The position numbers were made by a program, and so were the translations under genes. Shown piece by piece: positions 52,401 to 59,146 of a stretch of 64,000 nucleotides of DNA. Below the pieces are notes generated by a model. It saw nothing but the letters and a program-made list of their open reading frames with translations. It ran no database searches and had not been told where the DNA came from. The DNA lies in assembly GCA_965206655.1 (NCBI GenBank), contig CBDBKC010000027.1:62001-126000 (forward strand), written 5' to 3'. Source of the DNA: JAPPLB01 sp965206655 (GTDB lineage: Bacteria; Acidobacteriota; Terriglobia; Bryobacterales; UBA6623). Within the stretch, counting starts at the first letter, position 1, and the number at the start of each line of letters is the position of its first letter.

Positions 52401-53405
52401 CGGCCGGCGAATGCGCCGAGCCTGCGCGCCGCCGCAGGCTTGGCGCCGGATGCGGTCCGCTTCTCTTCCGAGGTGCATATGGTCTCGTTGTCGGTTTCAG
52501 TCAAAGACGAGAACGGCGCCCCGGTTCAAGATCTCAATGAGTCGAGCTTCGAAGTCATCGAAGACGGCGTACCTCAGAAACTCGTAACTGCCACCTCCGG
52601 TGACGCCCCGTTCAACCTCGCGGTGCTGCTCGACATGAGCGCCAGCACGATCCAAGACCGCGCCGCGATGAAGACGGTCGCAAGGCGCTTCGTCGCGGCG
52701 GCCCGGCCGGAGGACAACATCGCGGTCTATACCCTCGGCAACGAGCTGTTCACGGTCGATTCGCTACTCACTTCAAATCGCGATGAGTTGGCGCAACGGC
52801 TGGAATTGCTCCCCCCGATGTCAGGTGGTTCGCCGCTCTACGACGCCATCGTTCTGGCATACAACGAAGAACTGCACAAGAAGCGAGGACAGCGCAACGC
52901 CCTGCTCATCATCAGCGACGGCGTCGACAACCAATTGGCTTCTCTGTTGTACGCCCCTTCGCCGGAACGAAAGAAGAAGAAAAAGGGGAAAAGATGGGTC
53001 GAGTATGAACGGCGAGCCGCCGAAGCCAGGCAGAGTTTATTAGCCGCCGCTTCCGCCGTCGAGTTCGATGATCTGCACCGAGCGGCGGGACAAATCGATA
53101 CGCTCATTTATCCCTTCCTGGTCAGCCATGGATCGAGAGATGGCCGGTTCCAGCAGCCGCTCCAGGACGCAGCGCGGGCCCGTATGGAAGAGCTAGCCGC
53201 CGCCGCCGGCGGACGGGTCTTCTACGCCACAACGACGAATGAAGCGAACCCCTTCCAGGAAGTAACCGAGGAACTCCGCAGCGTCTATACTCTCGCCTAT
53301 TATCCGAAGAACCAAACGTTCGAAGGGCAATGGCGGGACGTTGAGGTGCGTGTTGACCGCCCCGGCGTCGTCGTCCGAACCCGAGACGGCTACACAGCCC
53401 GCTAG
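49440..53405 (+). CDS. Giant secreted protein: VWFA-related module, TPR repeats, beta domain, second VWFA-related module
   Basis: 1321 residues from a GTG; signal peptide AWFCLVILICAGFSLAQ. Part 1 (about 35-440) is the acidobacterial VWFA-related module: LTRDDFQLFENGEPQQIVSF, later YYLIGYSPPKREDTRRMREV. Part 2 (about 470-790) has seven or more TPR-like repeats (VAWNVLGYSHEQLGNVAGAR). Part 3 (about 800-940) is a beta region with VDLEIKLPYGFGIEAVSESG, similar to DUF4097-like solenoids. Part 4 (about 1010-1321) is a second VWFA-related module: LNESSFEVIEDGVPQKL, then AVLLDMSASTIQD (MIDAS), LLIISDGVDN and YTLAYYPKNQ. Single-module proteins of this kind are multiplied in Acidobacteria; function unknown, probably periplasmic or surface binding. 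A lysine-rich insert (RKKKKKGKR) lies inside module 2. Confidence 0.88.
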   Translation: MTFHRSGRAWFCLVILICAGFSLAQEPDPATPPPDTGGDVVFRTETSLMEVEVKAKTKRGDLVEGLTRDDFQLFENGEPQQIVSFEYVDYPRIETPTQRVERVSQAESPVIADPVESVPKQSESNELRIFIATHISEVEELRARKAVLRFIERDMPEHAQVSINGTPFISNRAQLLAYVEKVGLRDILSGNNFTETRPQIVMDYDSQVAVNPTTAGAGPNLDALVRGVSPSTPSPSHNMYDDHLSRFRMLRYVDLIRDLSIYPGKKMIVLFSRGYSMGFDSFQRRFSGLQDADLLERLRGESMRARISMYVVDARGLEVGSMSADNATGMTRPIIFSQTQANLGVPGFVQGQSPITSGLDDGYRNSQQGLKVLAKMTDGVALTDSNDLGKIFDHVKKDLGGYYLIGYSPPKREDTRRMREVKITVNRPEIRLDYRKGFYDNEEFRRALAEEQRKRIEKLLGPSPSKTTDDAPLPSLTLYKTAFEQLAGDAPSYPRVIEDLEKAVEGYPQFAVAWNVLGYSHEQLGNVAGAREAYEKSAGADPEYLQPQAHLARMEIQAEDWEAAKKRAEVLLKADQKRADARFYLATAEFNLDNLDAAGKALEPLTVSDGAEQFPEAFQLLGIVRARNGDFTAATEAYQRYLDIRPNAADREFIEEQIETWRTAQDIAKLNETAQAGDWEMVVELGEQLTEVDIDSGIGPYFTAMAHSRLGNDAGAKHSAAIVLERADRDRFPDIHRMLGTLHAREGNFAEASRSYREFIAKVPDVPDRAKIEPQLNDWEKQLQYQKREGPVIRVINPTGRTTVTVVRGPVAMITDSPDRSLKQGDVVVIQESNRTTVECRAADARVDLEIKLPYGFGIEAVSESGDIIVKGMTISANLETKTGGINVTSPWKAMRLAAHLNREPPSLTLPPEGLLETSSSAQGSGLTIADTHHEHSNTYGRVEIRAETPKWVVFEDMQVPPDSVVKMPWQAPAILEGILSGEPTEERPANAPSLRAAAGLAPDAVRFSSEVHMVSLSVSVKDENGAPVQDLNESSFEVIEDGVPQKLVTATSGDAPFNLAVLLDMSASTIQDRAAMKTVARRFVAAARPEDNIAVYTLGNELFTVDSLLTSNRDELAQRLELLPPMSGGSPLYDAIVLAYNEELHKKRGQRNALLIISDGVDNQLASLLYAPSPERKKKKKGKRWVEYERRAAEARQSLLAAASAVEFDDLHRAAGQIDTLIYPFLVSHGSRDGRFQQPLQDAARARMEELAAAAGGRVFYATTTNEANPFQEVTEELRSVYTLAYYPKNQTFEGQWRDVEVRVDRPGVVVRTRDGYTAR

Positions 53406-53562
53406 GGTGTCGAGGCGCAACCAGCCAAGCCGTGACCGCCAGAGAGCTGTCTGGGTCGGCTTCTCAGGGCTGCCAATCCGGCCAACCGTTCGTCCTAACC
53501 GCCGGCGCGAGCAAGGAATCCTTCGACCGCCCAAATAAGGGTTTACACGAACAAACAACAAA

Positions 53563-54591
53563 TTAGGGCGAAACCACAACCTTGCCGAACTGCTGCTTGT
53601 TTTCAAGGTATTCGTGAGCCGCCCGGAGTTCGGCCAGCGGGAACACCTTGTCGACGACAGGCTTGAGAAGACCGCGATCAAAGAACCGTAGCACTTGGTA
53701 CAGCTCCCCCATCGTCCCCATAAACGAGCCATGCATCGACAGTTGACGGAAGAACAGGTGGCTTACGCTGAGGTCGACTTCGCCTCCCGTCGTCGCCCCG
53801 CAAGTCACGAGGCGGCCGTGATGCGCAAGGCTTGCGACGGAGTGCTTCCAGGTCGCCTCACCGACGTGTTCGAAAACGATGTCGACGCCGCGCTTTTTCG
53901 TGATCGCTCTGACCTCTCCCCGGATGTCTTGTGAGTAGTGATCGATCACGTGGTCGGCGCCCAGCTCTTTGGCCTTGGCCATCTTTTCCTCGCCGCCCGC
54001 GGTCGCGATCACGCCGCAATGGAAGAGTTTCGCGATCTGCACCGCCGCGATCCCGACGCCGGAGCTCGCCCCGATGATCAGCACGTCCTCGAGCATCTTG
54101 ATCTTCGCGATCCCAACCAGCATATGCCAAGCGGTAAGGAAAACCAGCGGGACCGAGGCCGCTTCCTCGTAGTTCAACTCGCCCGGAATCGGAAGGGCGT
54201 TGACCTCCGGAACGGCGATGTACTCCGAGTTCAGCCCCGTGTATTGGTAGCCGAACAAGCCGTAGTCCCGGCTGAAGTTATCGAGGCCCGCCGCCGCCAT
54301 CGCCCCCCGCCGCGAGCTCTTCCCCGGAGCCACTAGAATCCGGTCGCCCACCTTGGCGGAATCGCACGCATCGCCCACCTCGACAATCTCGCCCGCCGCA
54401 TCGCTCCCCAGGATGTGGGGCATCTCCAGCTTCAACCCCGGAAGCCCGCCGCGGACAAACAGGTCCAGGTGATTCAGCCCACACGCCCCGACCTTGATCA
54501 CCACCTCATCGGCGCGCGGCTTCGGCTCCGGCGCGTCCTCGTACCGAAGAACCTCTGGACCACCATGCTCATGAATCCGAACAGCTTTCAT
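53563..54591 (-). CDS. Quinone-oxidoreductase-like MDR dehydrogenase
   Basis: 342 residues of the medium-chain dehydrogenase/reductase superfamily. The GroES-like N-terminal domain (VKVGACGLNHLDLFVR, HILGSDAAGEIVEVGD) precedes a Rossmann domain with the NADP-binding loop VLIIGASSGVGIAAVQIAKL. The structural-zinc cysteines of alcohol dehydrogenases are missing, as in zeta-crystallin-type NADPH:quinone reductases. The end QQFGKVVVSP is typical of that group. It likely reduces quinones or enones with NADPH in the cytosol. No operon partner: it is convergent with the giant VWA gene and divergent from xdhC. Confidence 0.85.
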   Translation of the reverse strand: MKAVRIHEHGGPEVLRYEDAPEPKPRADEVVIKVGACGLNHLDLFVRGGLPGLKLEMPHILGSDAAGEIVEVGDACDSAKVGDRILVAPGKSSRRGAMAAAGLDNFSRDYGLFGYQYTGLNSEYIAVPEVNALPIPGELNYEEAASVPLVFLTAWHMLVGIAKIKMLEDVLIIGASSGVGIAAVQIAKLFHCGVIATAGGEEKMAKAKELGADHVIDHYSQDIRGEVRAITKKRGVDIVFEHVGEATWKHSVASLAHHGRLVTCGATTGGEVDLSVSHLFFRQLSMHGSFMGTMGELYQVLRFFDRGLLKPVVDKVFPLAELRAAHEYLENKQQFGKVVVSP

Positions 54592-54642
54592 CCCTATACC
54601 TCTTTCCTAGGCCGAACCACGCCCATTCCGTGCCGTGCGTCC

Positions 54643-54750
54643 GCGGTTGTGAAAAATGGGGACTGTACCAAGCGCCGCCCTCGTAAGTTCTTTGCCCGCG
54701 CCCCTTGCAAGCGGCGCGCCGTGGACTGTCCCCGATTTTTTCACAACCGC
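54643..54750. repeat. 108-bp palindromic element, MITE- or REP-like
   Basis: The left arm GCGGTTGTGAAAAATGGGG, then ACTGTACC, is mirrored on the right by GGACTGTCCCC, then GATTTTTTCACAACCGC, with only a few mismatches. Inside, GCGCCGC (about 54672) pairs with GCGGCGC (about 54711). The whole could fold into one long hairpin. There is no coding capacity. It sits in the promoter region shared by the MDR gene and xdhC. Confidence 0.75.
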
Positions 54751-54807
54751 GTCGGCACGGGCGAAAACAGCCCCGTATTATAATGAGACTTCGAGAGACT
54801 GCGTTTT

Positions 54808-55767
54808 ATGGGCCGTCCAACAGACGTTTACGAAGAGTTGGTACACCTCCGGCGTTCGGGCAAGAAGTCCGCCATGGCGACGATCGTCGAAGTGGCCGGC
54901 TCGATCCCGAGCTTCCGCAGCGCCAAGCTGCTTGTGCGCGAAGATGGGTCGATGGTGGGCACCATCGGCGGCGGCTGCACCGAAGCCGAAGTTTGGAACG
55001 CGGCGCGCGAGGTGATGGAAACCGAAAAACCTCGTATGCTGAGTTTCAACCTCGGGCAGGAAGCGGCTTATGACCAAGGGCTCATCTGCGGGGGGCAACT
55101 GAACGTTTACGTGGAACCCATCCTACCCATTCCCACTTGCTACATCTTCGGCGCCGGACACATCTCGAAAAGCCTCTCGAAGGTTGCCACGCTGGCCGGT
55201 TTTCGGACCATCATCGTCGACGACCGCGATACCTACGCCAACCGTGAGCGCTTTCCTGAAGCCGCCGAAGTCTACGCCGACGAATACGAGACCGTCTTCC
55301 CGAAACTCGAAGCCAACGTGGCGAGCTACATCATCATCGTCACCCGCGGCCACAGGGACGACATGCGCGTCCTCCGCTGGGCGGCCGCAAGCCCGGCCCG
55401 CTACATCGGCATGATCGGCAGCAAACGCAAGACGCTCGAAGTCGCCAAGCAACTCGTCAAAGACGGTATCCCCGCCGAGAAGCTTTCACGCCTCCACGCC
55501 CCGATGGGTTTCGACATCGGCGCCGTCACTCCCGAGGAAATTGCGGTCGCCGTCGTGAGTGAGATGATCAATCGCCGGCGCAATCCCGGCGACACGTGGA
55601 ATCCGAATTCGAAATCCATCTTCGCCGAGGGAATACCGAAGGCCCTCCAAATCCACGAGACCACGCAGGTCGAGGACTCCGTGCCGACGACGGCGGAAGC
55701 GCCGACGATGGAACCGGCAGCAGAGGAAGTGGCCGCTGCGAAGTTGCCGCCTCTTCGCCGAAACTGA
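54808..55767 (+). CDS. XdhC/CoxI-family molybdenum cofactor insertion protein
   Basis: 319 residues. The N-terminal XdhC_CoxI domain has VEVAGSIPSFRSAKLLVRED and TIGGGCTEAEVW, the cofactor-binding region. The C-terminal domain is a Rossmann fold (CYIFGAGHISKSLSKVATL) with YIIIVTRGHRDDM and YIGMIGSKRK, followed by FDIGAVTPEEIAVAVVSE. XdhC-type proteins bind Moco, help its sulfuration and deliver it to xanthine dehydrogenase or CO dehydrogenase-type hydroxylases. The last 60 residues are a Glu/Ala/Thr-rich tail not needed by the family. The MocA-like gene follows within a few bases, which supports the role; the target hydroxylase is not in the window. Confidence 0.88.
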   Translation: MGRPTDVYEELVHLRRSGKKSAMATIVEVAGSIPSFRSAKLLVREDGSMVGTIGGGCTEAEVWNAAREVMETEKPRMLSFNLGQEAAYDQGLICGGQLNVYVEPILPIPTCYIFGAGHISKSLSKVATLAGFRTIIVDDRDTYANRERFPEAAEVYADEYETVFPKLEANVASYIIIVTRGHRDDMRVLRWAAASPARYIGMIGSKRKTLEVAKQLVKDGIPAEKLSRLHAPMGFDIGAVTPEEIAVAVVSEMINRRRNPGDTWNPNSKSIFAEGIPKALQIHETTQVEDSVPTTAEAPTMEPAAEEVAAAKLPPLRRN

Positions 55768-55772
55768 ATCTC

Positions 55773-56363
55773 TTGCCTCCGAGCCGGAAACCCGCGGGCA
55801 TCCTACTATCCGCCGGCGAGTCGCGCCGTATGGGCCGCGATAAGGCCCTTCTCGAGTACCGAGGAACAACCTTTCTAGGCCATCTAGTTGAAGTGCTCAC
55901 ACCACGCGTCGATCCCCTGATCGTGGTCCTGGGCCACCACGCGGACACGATCCGCGAGACACTGCCGCCCGGCCCCCAGGTCGTCGTCAATCCGGACTAC
56001 GAATCCGGCATGCTGACCTCTCTGCAAGCCGGCATCCGCGCCCTGCCATCGGACACCGAGGCCTCCCTCTTCACGCTCGTTGACCACCCCGCCGTGCGCG
56101 GCGACACGGCCGACCTGCTGCTAGCCCGCTTCGCCAGACAGCAACCTCTACTCGCCATCCCCCAATACGGCGACCGGCGCGGCCACCCCGTGATCGTTCA
56201 GCGCTCGGTGCTTGAAGAGATCCTTGCTCTCCCTACCGACTCGTCCGCCAAGTCGGTGATCCACGCCCACCGGCCGGAAACCCTATTCGTCAACGTTGAC
56301 GATCCCGGCATTCTCCGCGACGTCGACCTCCCCGAGCAGTACGACGAACTGCTGTCGCTGTAG
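55773..56363 (+). CDS. MocA-like molybdenum cofactor nucleotidyltransferase
   Basis: About 196 residues from the TTG at 55773, 5 bp past the xdhC stop; a CTG at 55764 would overlap that stop. No ATG fits. The nucleotidyltransferase signature is clear: AGILLSAGESRRMGRDKALL, then VVLGHHADTI, VVVNPDYESGMLTSLQAGI and FTLVDHPAVRG (metal Asp). GDRRGHPVIV is also typical. MocA joins CTP to molybdopterin to make the cytosine dinucleotide form of the cofactor for Mo hydroxylases. MobA-like GTP specificity is less likely given the XdhC partner. The two genes form an operon. Confidence 0.85.
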   Translation: MPPSRKPAGILLSAGESRRMGRDKALLEYRGTTFLGHLVEVLTPRVDPLIVVLGHHADTIRETLPPGPQVVVNPDYESGMLTSLQAGIRALPSDTEASLFTLVDHPAVRGDTADLLLARFARQQPLLAIPQYGDRRGHPVIVQRSVLEEILALPTDSSAKSVIHAHRPETLFVNVDDPGILRDVDLPEQYDELLSL

Positions 56364-56420
56364 CCACGTTCCGGCCGATTGTAAAGCCGGTGTAAATCAG
56401 TTTTAACTTCGATTTAACTC

Positions 56421-56441
56421 TGCGCCGCTAACTGCGGCGCA
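56421..56441. repeat. Perfect 8-bp hairpin upstream of the small-protein genes
   Basis: TGCGCCGC (56421-56428) pairs with GCGGCGCA (56434-56441) around TAACT. No T-run follows, so it is not a typical terminator. It is preceded by two TTTAACT repeats (56402 and 56412), possibly a binding site. Confidence 0.45.
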
Positions 56442-56499
56442 ACCACAGCGTCAATTCAAGTGTTAGATCAAACAGGAACCAACAAAGAGGAGAACCCTG

Positions 56500-56628
56500 A
56501 TGGAGGATCTAGTTCTGGCGCTATTCATGTCAGCCATGCTGAGTTTGAGCGGCGGGCTGTGGTCACTGAGCGTGACACTGCAGGAGAACCATAGGAATCG
56601 CGCCTCCAGGAGGGAACACCGTTTGTAG
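56500..56628 (+). CDS. 42-residue membrane protein
   Basis: ATG at 56500, with AAAGAGGAGA 8 bp upstream, a strong ribosome site. It encodes one hydrophobic helix (LVLALFMSAMLSLSGGLWSL) followed by a basic cytosolic-type tail (NHRNRASRREHRL). I do not recognise it. Its partner follows 45 bp downstream. The arrangement and ribosome sites argue that both are translated. Small one-helix proteins often attach to larger membrane complexes such as oxidases or transporters. Confidence 0.6.
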   Translation: MEDLVLALFMSAMLSLSGGLWSLSVTLQENHRNRASRREHRL

Positions 56629-56673
56629 GTTTGACGTACCAACAAACAATACAACGAAAAGGAGAATGGAGCC

Positions 56674-56793
56674 ATGTTCAAAAACGCACTGCAAGCCGAA
56701 CACGAAGGTACACACTGGGGCGCGATTGCCGGAGCCGTCGCTTTCGCGGTATTCATGGCAGCGGGTTACGTCCTGGTAAGCCCGATCGTCTAG
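56674..56793 (+). CDS. 39-residue membrane protein
   Basis: ATG at 56674 with AAAAGGAG 9 bp upstream. A polar N-terminus (FKNALQAEHEGTHWG) precedes one hydrophobic helix (AIAGAVAFAVFMAAGYVLVS) and ends almost at once, so the C-terminus is outside. The stop TAG (56791-56793) overlaps the last bases of the convergent hemH. It resembles the tiny accessory subunits of respiratory complexes in size and layout, but no family could be named. Confidence 0.6.
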   Translation: MFKNALQAEHEGTHWGAIAGAVAFAVFMAAGYVLVSPIV

Positions 56794-57839
56794 GATCGAG
56801 CCGGCGGTCGGCCCGGTGGCGTGACGCCGGGCCGTTGTGGCCCCGGACAGCAGTCCGCCGCGCAAACATCGGGCCGCGGACCGAGTTCTCCCAGAAACCG
56901 ACGCTCACGATTCCCATCCAGCCTTTCGAGCACCAACTCCCTGATCATCGAGATGAATTTCGGATGGTTGCCGACGGTGCGGGCGCGAACCATCTTCATC
57001 CCGGTCTCCCGGCAGAGGTCCTGAGCTTCCGTATCCAAATCATAGAGAACCTCCATGTGATCGGAAACGAAACCGACCGGCATCACAACCACATCGCGCA
57101 CGCCCGAACCGTGAAGCTCGCGGAGATGGTCGAGGATGTCGGGTTCCAGCCAGGGTTGCGATGGTGGACCGCTCCGGCTCTGGTAAACGAGGGTGCTACC
57201 GCTACGTCCGGCGCCGGCGGCCACAAGGCGGCATGCCTCTTCGAGTTGCTCGACGTACCGGGACGACCGCGCCATCGACATCGGCACGCTGTGCGCAGTG
57301 AAGACCAGCGGTGCTCCGTCACGAGCCTCCTTGGGGAGTTGAGCGAAGGCGGTGCGTACGTTCTCGATCATCGGCTCGATGAAACCGGGGTGGTTGTAGA
57401 AGACCCGGAGCTTATCAACCTCGGGCGCATCCGACCTGACCGTTTCACGGGCTCGCGCGATGTCATCGAGATACTGGCGGCAGCTTGAATAAGAGCTGTA
57501 GGCCGACGTGACAAAGGCCAGCGCCCGCCGCACACCGTCGCGCGACATCTCGCGCAGTGTGTCCCCCAGAAGCGGATGCCAGTTGCGGTTCCCCCAGTAG
57601 ATCGGCAGGTCCCGGCCGTTCGCGGCGAACTCGGTTTTGAGAGCCGCGATCAACTCACGGTTCTGATCGTTGATCGGACTCTTTCCGTCGAAGTGGTAGT
57701 AATGTTCGGCCACTTCGAGCATTCGCTCGCGAGGCACGTTCTTTCCACGAAGCACGTTCTCGAGGAAGGGGATGACCTCTTCCCTGCCCTCGGGTCCGCC
57801 AAAAGAGAGGATGAGCAGGGCATCGTAGGTCGTGGACAT
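56790..57839 (-). CDS. hemH: Ferrochelatase
   Basis: 349 residues. Family motifs: LLILSFGGPEGREEVIPFLE at the start, VFYNHPGFIEPM, the catalytic His in FTAHSVPMSM, and the metal-site region VMPVGFVSDHMEVLYDLD. It inserts Fe2+ into a porphyrin; in this part of the bacterial tree the substrate may be coproporphyrin III (CpfC activity) or protoporphyrin IX. The C-terminal DVCAADCCPGP has clustered cysteines as in ferrochelatases that carry a 2Fe-2S cluster. A divergent gene, ccmC, lies across 313 bp, so haem making and haem export for cytochromes c are neighbours. Confidence 0.92.
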   Translation of the reverse strand: MSTTYDALLILSFGGPEGREEVIPFLENVLRGKNVPRERMLEVAEHYYHFDGKSPINDQNRELIAALKTEFAANGRDLPIYWGNRNWHPLLGDTLREMSRDGVRRALAFVTSAYSSYSSCRQYLDDIARARETVRSDAPEVDKLRVFYNHPGFIEPMIENVRTAFAQLPKEARDGAPLVFTAHSVPMSMARSSRYVEQLEEACRLVAAGAGRSGSTLVYQSRSGPPSQPWLEPDILDHLRELHGSGVRDVVVMPVGFVSDHMEVLYDLDTEAQDLCRETGMKMVRARTVGNHPKFISMIRELVLERLDGNRERRFLGELGPRPDVCAADCCPGPQRPGVTPPGRPPARS

Positions 57840-58152
57840 GCTGGTTTTAGTATCGGATGTGGGGAAGCTCGAATGTAGCGTTACAGGAACGAGCGGGCGG
57901 AGCGACGCAGCCTACGCTGCTCGGCTCACTGAGATACGCAGGTTGGTTGGCCACCGCGGTCGTCTCCTTCTGAACATCGAGCCCAACGTACATTGGGCGT
58001 ATCATCGTATCTGGCATGGGGAGGGATTCCTTTCAACGGAGGGTTTGATTTCGGTTCACACGTCGCGGGGAGCGGTCTGAGTCAGCGGACGGATTTGGGT
58101 TCCGTTCCCGGAGGCCGCTCTGGGACTGTTAAACTTATTTTTCAGTGCTACG
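57840..58152. other. Divergent promoter region between hemH and ccmC
   Basis: 313 bp. A frame from 57832 to 58080 exists but has no family likeness and no ribosome site, so I count this as non-coding. GTTAAACTTATTTTTCAG (58127-58144) just before ccmC is AT-rich and could be its promoter or leader. Short GC inverted repeats around 57908-57935 are unremarkable. Confidence 0.45.
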
Positions 58153-58860
58153 ATGTCTGAACCGATCGCACAGCCCTCTGATAGGCTGACGCCCGCACTG
58201 GCAGCCCTGTCCGGTGCGATGGTTGTGGCGGCACTGTACCTGATCTTTGTATGGGTGCCGAACGAGAGCACGATGGGCGTGGTGCAGCGGATCTTTTACT
58301 TCCACGTTCCGTCGGCCGCGGTGTCTTGGGTGGCGTTCATGATCGGCGGCGTGGCGGCGGTGCGCTACTTAATCAGCCGTGACCCGGGGCTCGATGATCT
58401 TTCCCTCGCATGCAACGAGACGGGCCTCATTTTTTGCATCGTCAATCTCGTCACGGGAGCCTTTTGGGCCAAGCCGATTTGGGGCATCTGGTGGGCCTGG
58501 GACGCGCGTGGCACGACAGCCATGCTGTTAGCCGTGATTTACGTCGGTTACTTGATCCTCCGGCAGTCCGTCGATGAGCCGTCACAGCGCGCCGTGGTTT
58601 GCGCCGTGGTTTCGATTTGCGGAATGGTTGACATCCCGATCATCTACATGGCGAATCGTTGGTGGCGCACTCAGCACCCGGCTCCCGTGATCGGCGCGGG
58701 CGGAGGCGGATTGGATGCGAGTATGGGGATCGTGCTGGGCTTTACGACACTGGCGCTACTGACTGTGTTCTGGTACGTCGTCCGGCAGCGGCGCAAGCTG
58801 GCCGAGATGCAGCGTCAGGCCGACGGGCTGCGCCAGATGATTCACGCTCTTTCCGCGTGA
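58153..58860 (+). CDS. ccmC: Haem exporter/cytochrome c maturation protein CcmC
   Basis: 235 residues with six membrane helices. The tryptophan-rich haem-handling motif is IWGIWWAWDARGTT, and the two external histidines sit in FYFHVPSA and RTQHPAP. CcmC binds haem at the outer face of the inner membrane and attaches it to CcmE for insertion into apocytochromes c. The last 25 residues are a charged helix. The CcmD-like gene follows 27 bp downstream. The five-haem cytochrome at 6315 would be one client in the same genome. Confidence 0.9.
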   Translation: MSEPIAQPSDRLTPALAALSGAMVVAALYLIFVWVPNESTMGVVQRIFYFHVPSAAVSWVAFMIGGVAAVRYLISRDPGLDDLSLACNETGLIFCIVNLVTGAFWAKPIWGIWWAWDARGTTAMLLAVIYVGYLILRQSVDEPSQRAVVCAVVSICGMVDIPIIYMANRWWRTQHPAPVIGAGGGGLDASMGIVLGFTTLALLTVFWYVVRQRRKLAEMQRQADGLRQMIHALSA

Positions 58861-58887
58861 TGAGCCAGGACCGCGAAAGGTAGATCG

Positions 58888-59049
58888 ATGGAAGAAAATC
58901 TTAAGTGGCTCTGGTACGCTTTTGGCTCCGCGTGGATCATCCACATCCTTTACGTGTACTCGATCGCGAGCCGCGTGAAGGATGTGCGAGGCCAGATCGA
59001 CAACCTGAAGGAACTTCTCAGGGACCAGGAACAGAAAGCAAATCAATAG
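58888..59049 (+). CDS. ccmD: CcmD-family small membrane protein
   Basis: 53 residues; GAAAGGTAGATCG precedes the ATG at 58888. One N-terminal membrane helix (YAFGSAWIIHILYVYSIA) is followed by a charged helix (VRGQIDNLKELLRDQEQK). This is the plan of CcmD, which stabilises CcmC and helps release haem-loaded CcmE. Position right after ccmC supports the call; sequence conservation in this family is always low. Confidence 0.75.
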   Translation: MEENLKWLWYAFGSAWIIHILYVYSIASRVKDVRGQIDNLKELLRDQEQKANQ

Positions 59050-59095
59050 CTGAACGTAGAGCCGGCGTGCGGTGCCCACGGCGCTGGAGCAGGCC

Positions 59096-59129
59096 AAAAA
59101 GATGGGGCCGGCGCAGCGACCCCCATCTT
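59096..59129 (-). terminator. Rho-independent terminator after the SelA-like gene
   Basis: AAGATGGGG (59099-59107) pairs with CCCCATCTT (59121-59129). On the minus strand the stem runs into TTTTT (59100-59096). It lies 18 bp past the stop of the leftward gene and 47 bp past the rightward ccmD stop, so it may serve mainly the former. Confidence 0.8.
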
Positions 59130-59146
59130 CCAAAGCGAAAAGCAGG

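Noticed and set aside
57832..58080. 82-codon frame between hemH and ccmC
   Set aside because: No ribosome site or recognisable domain, and it overlaps the hemH start.
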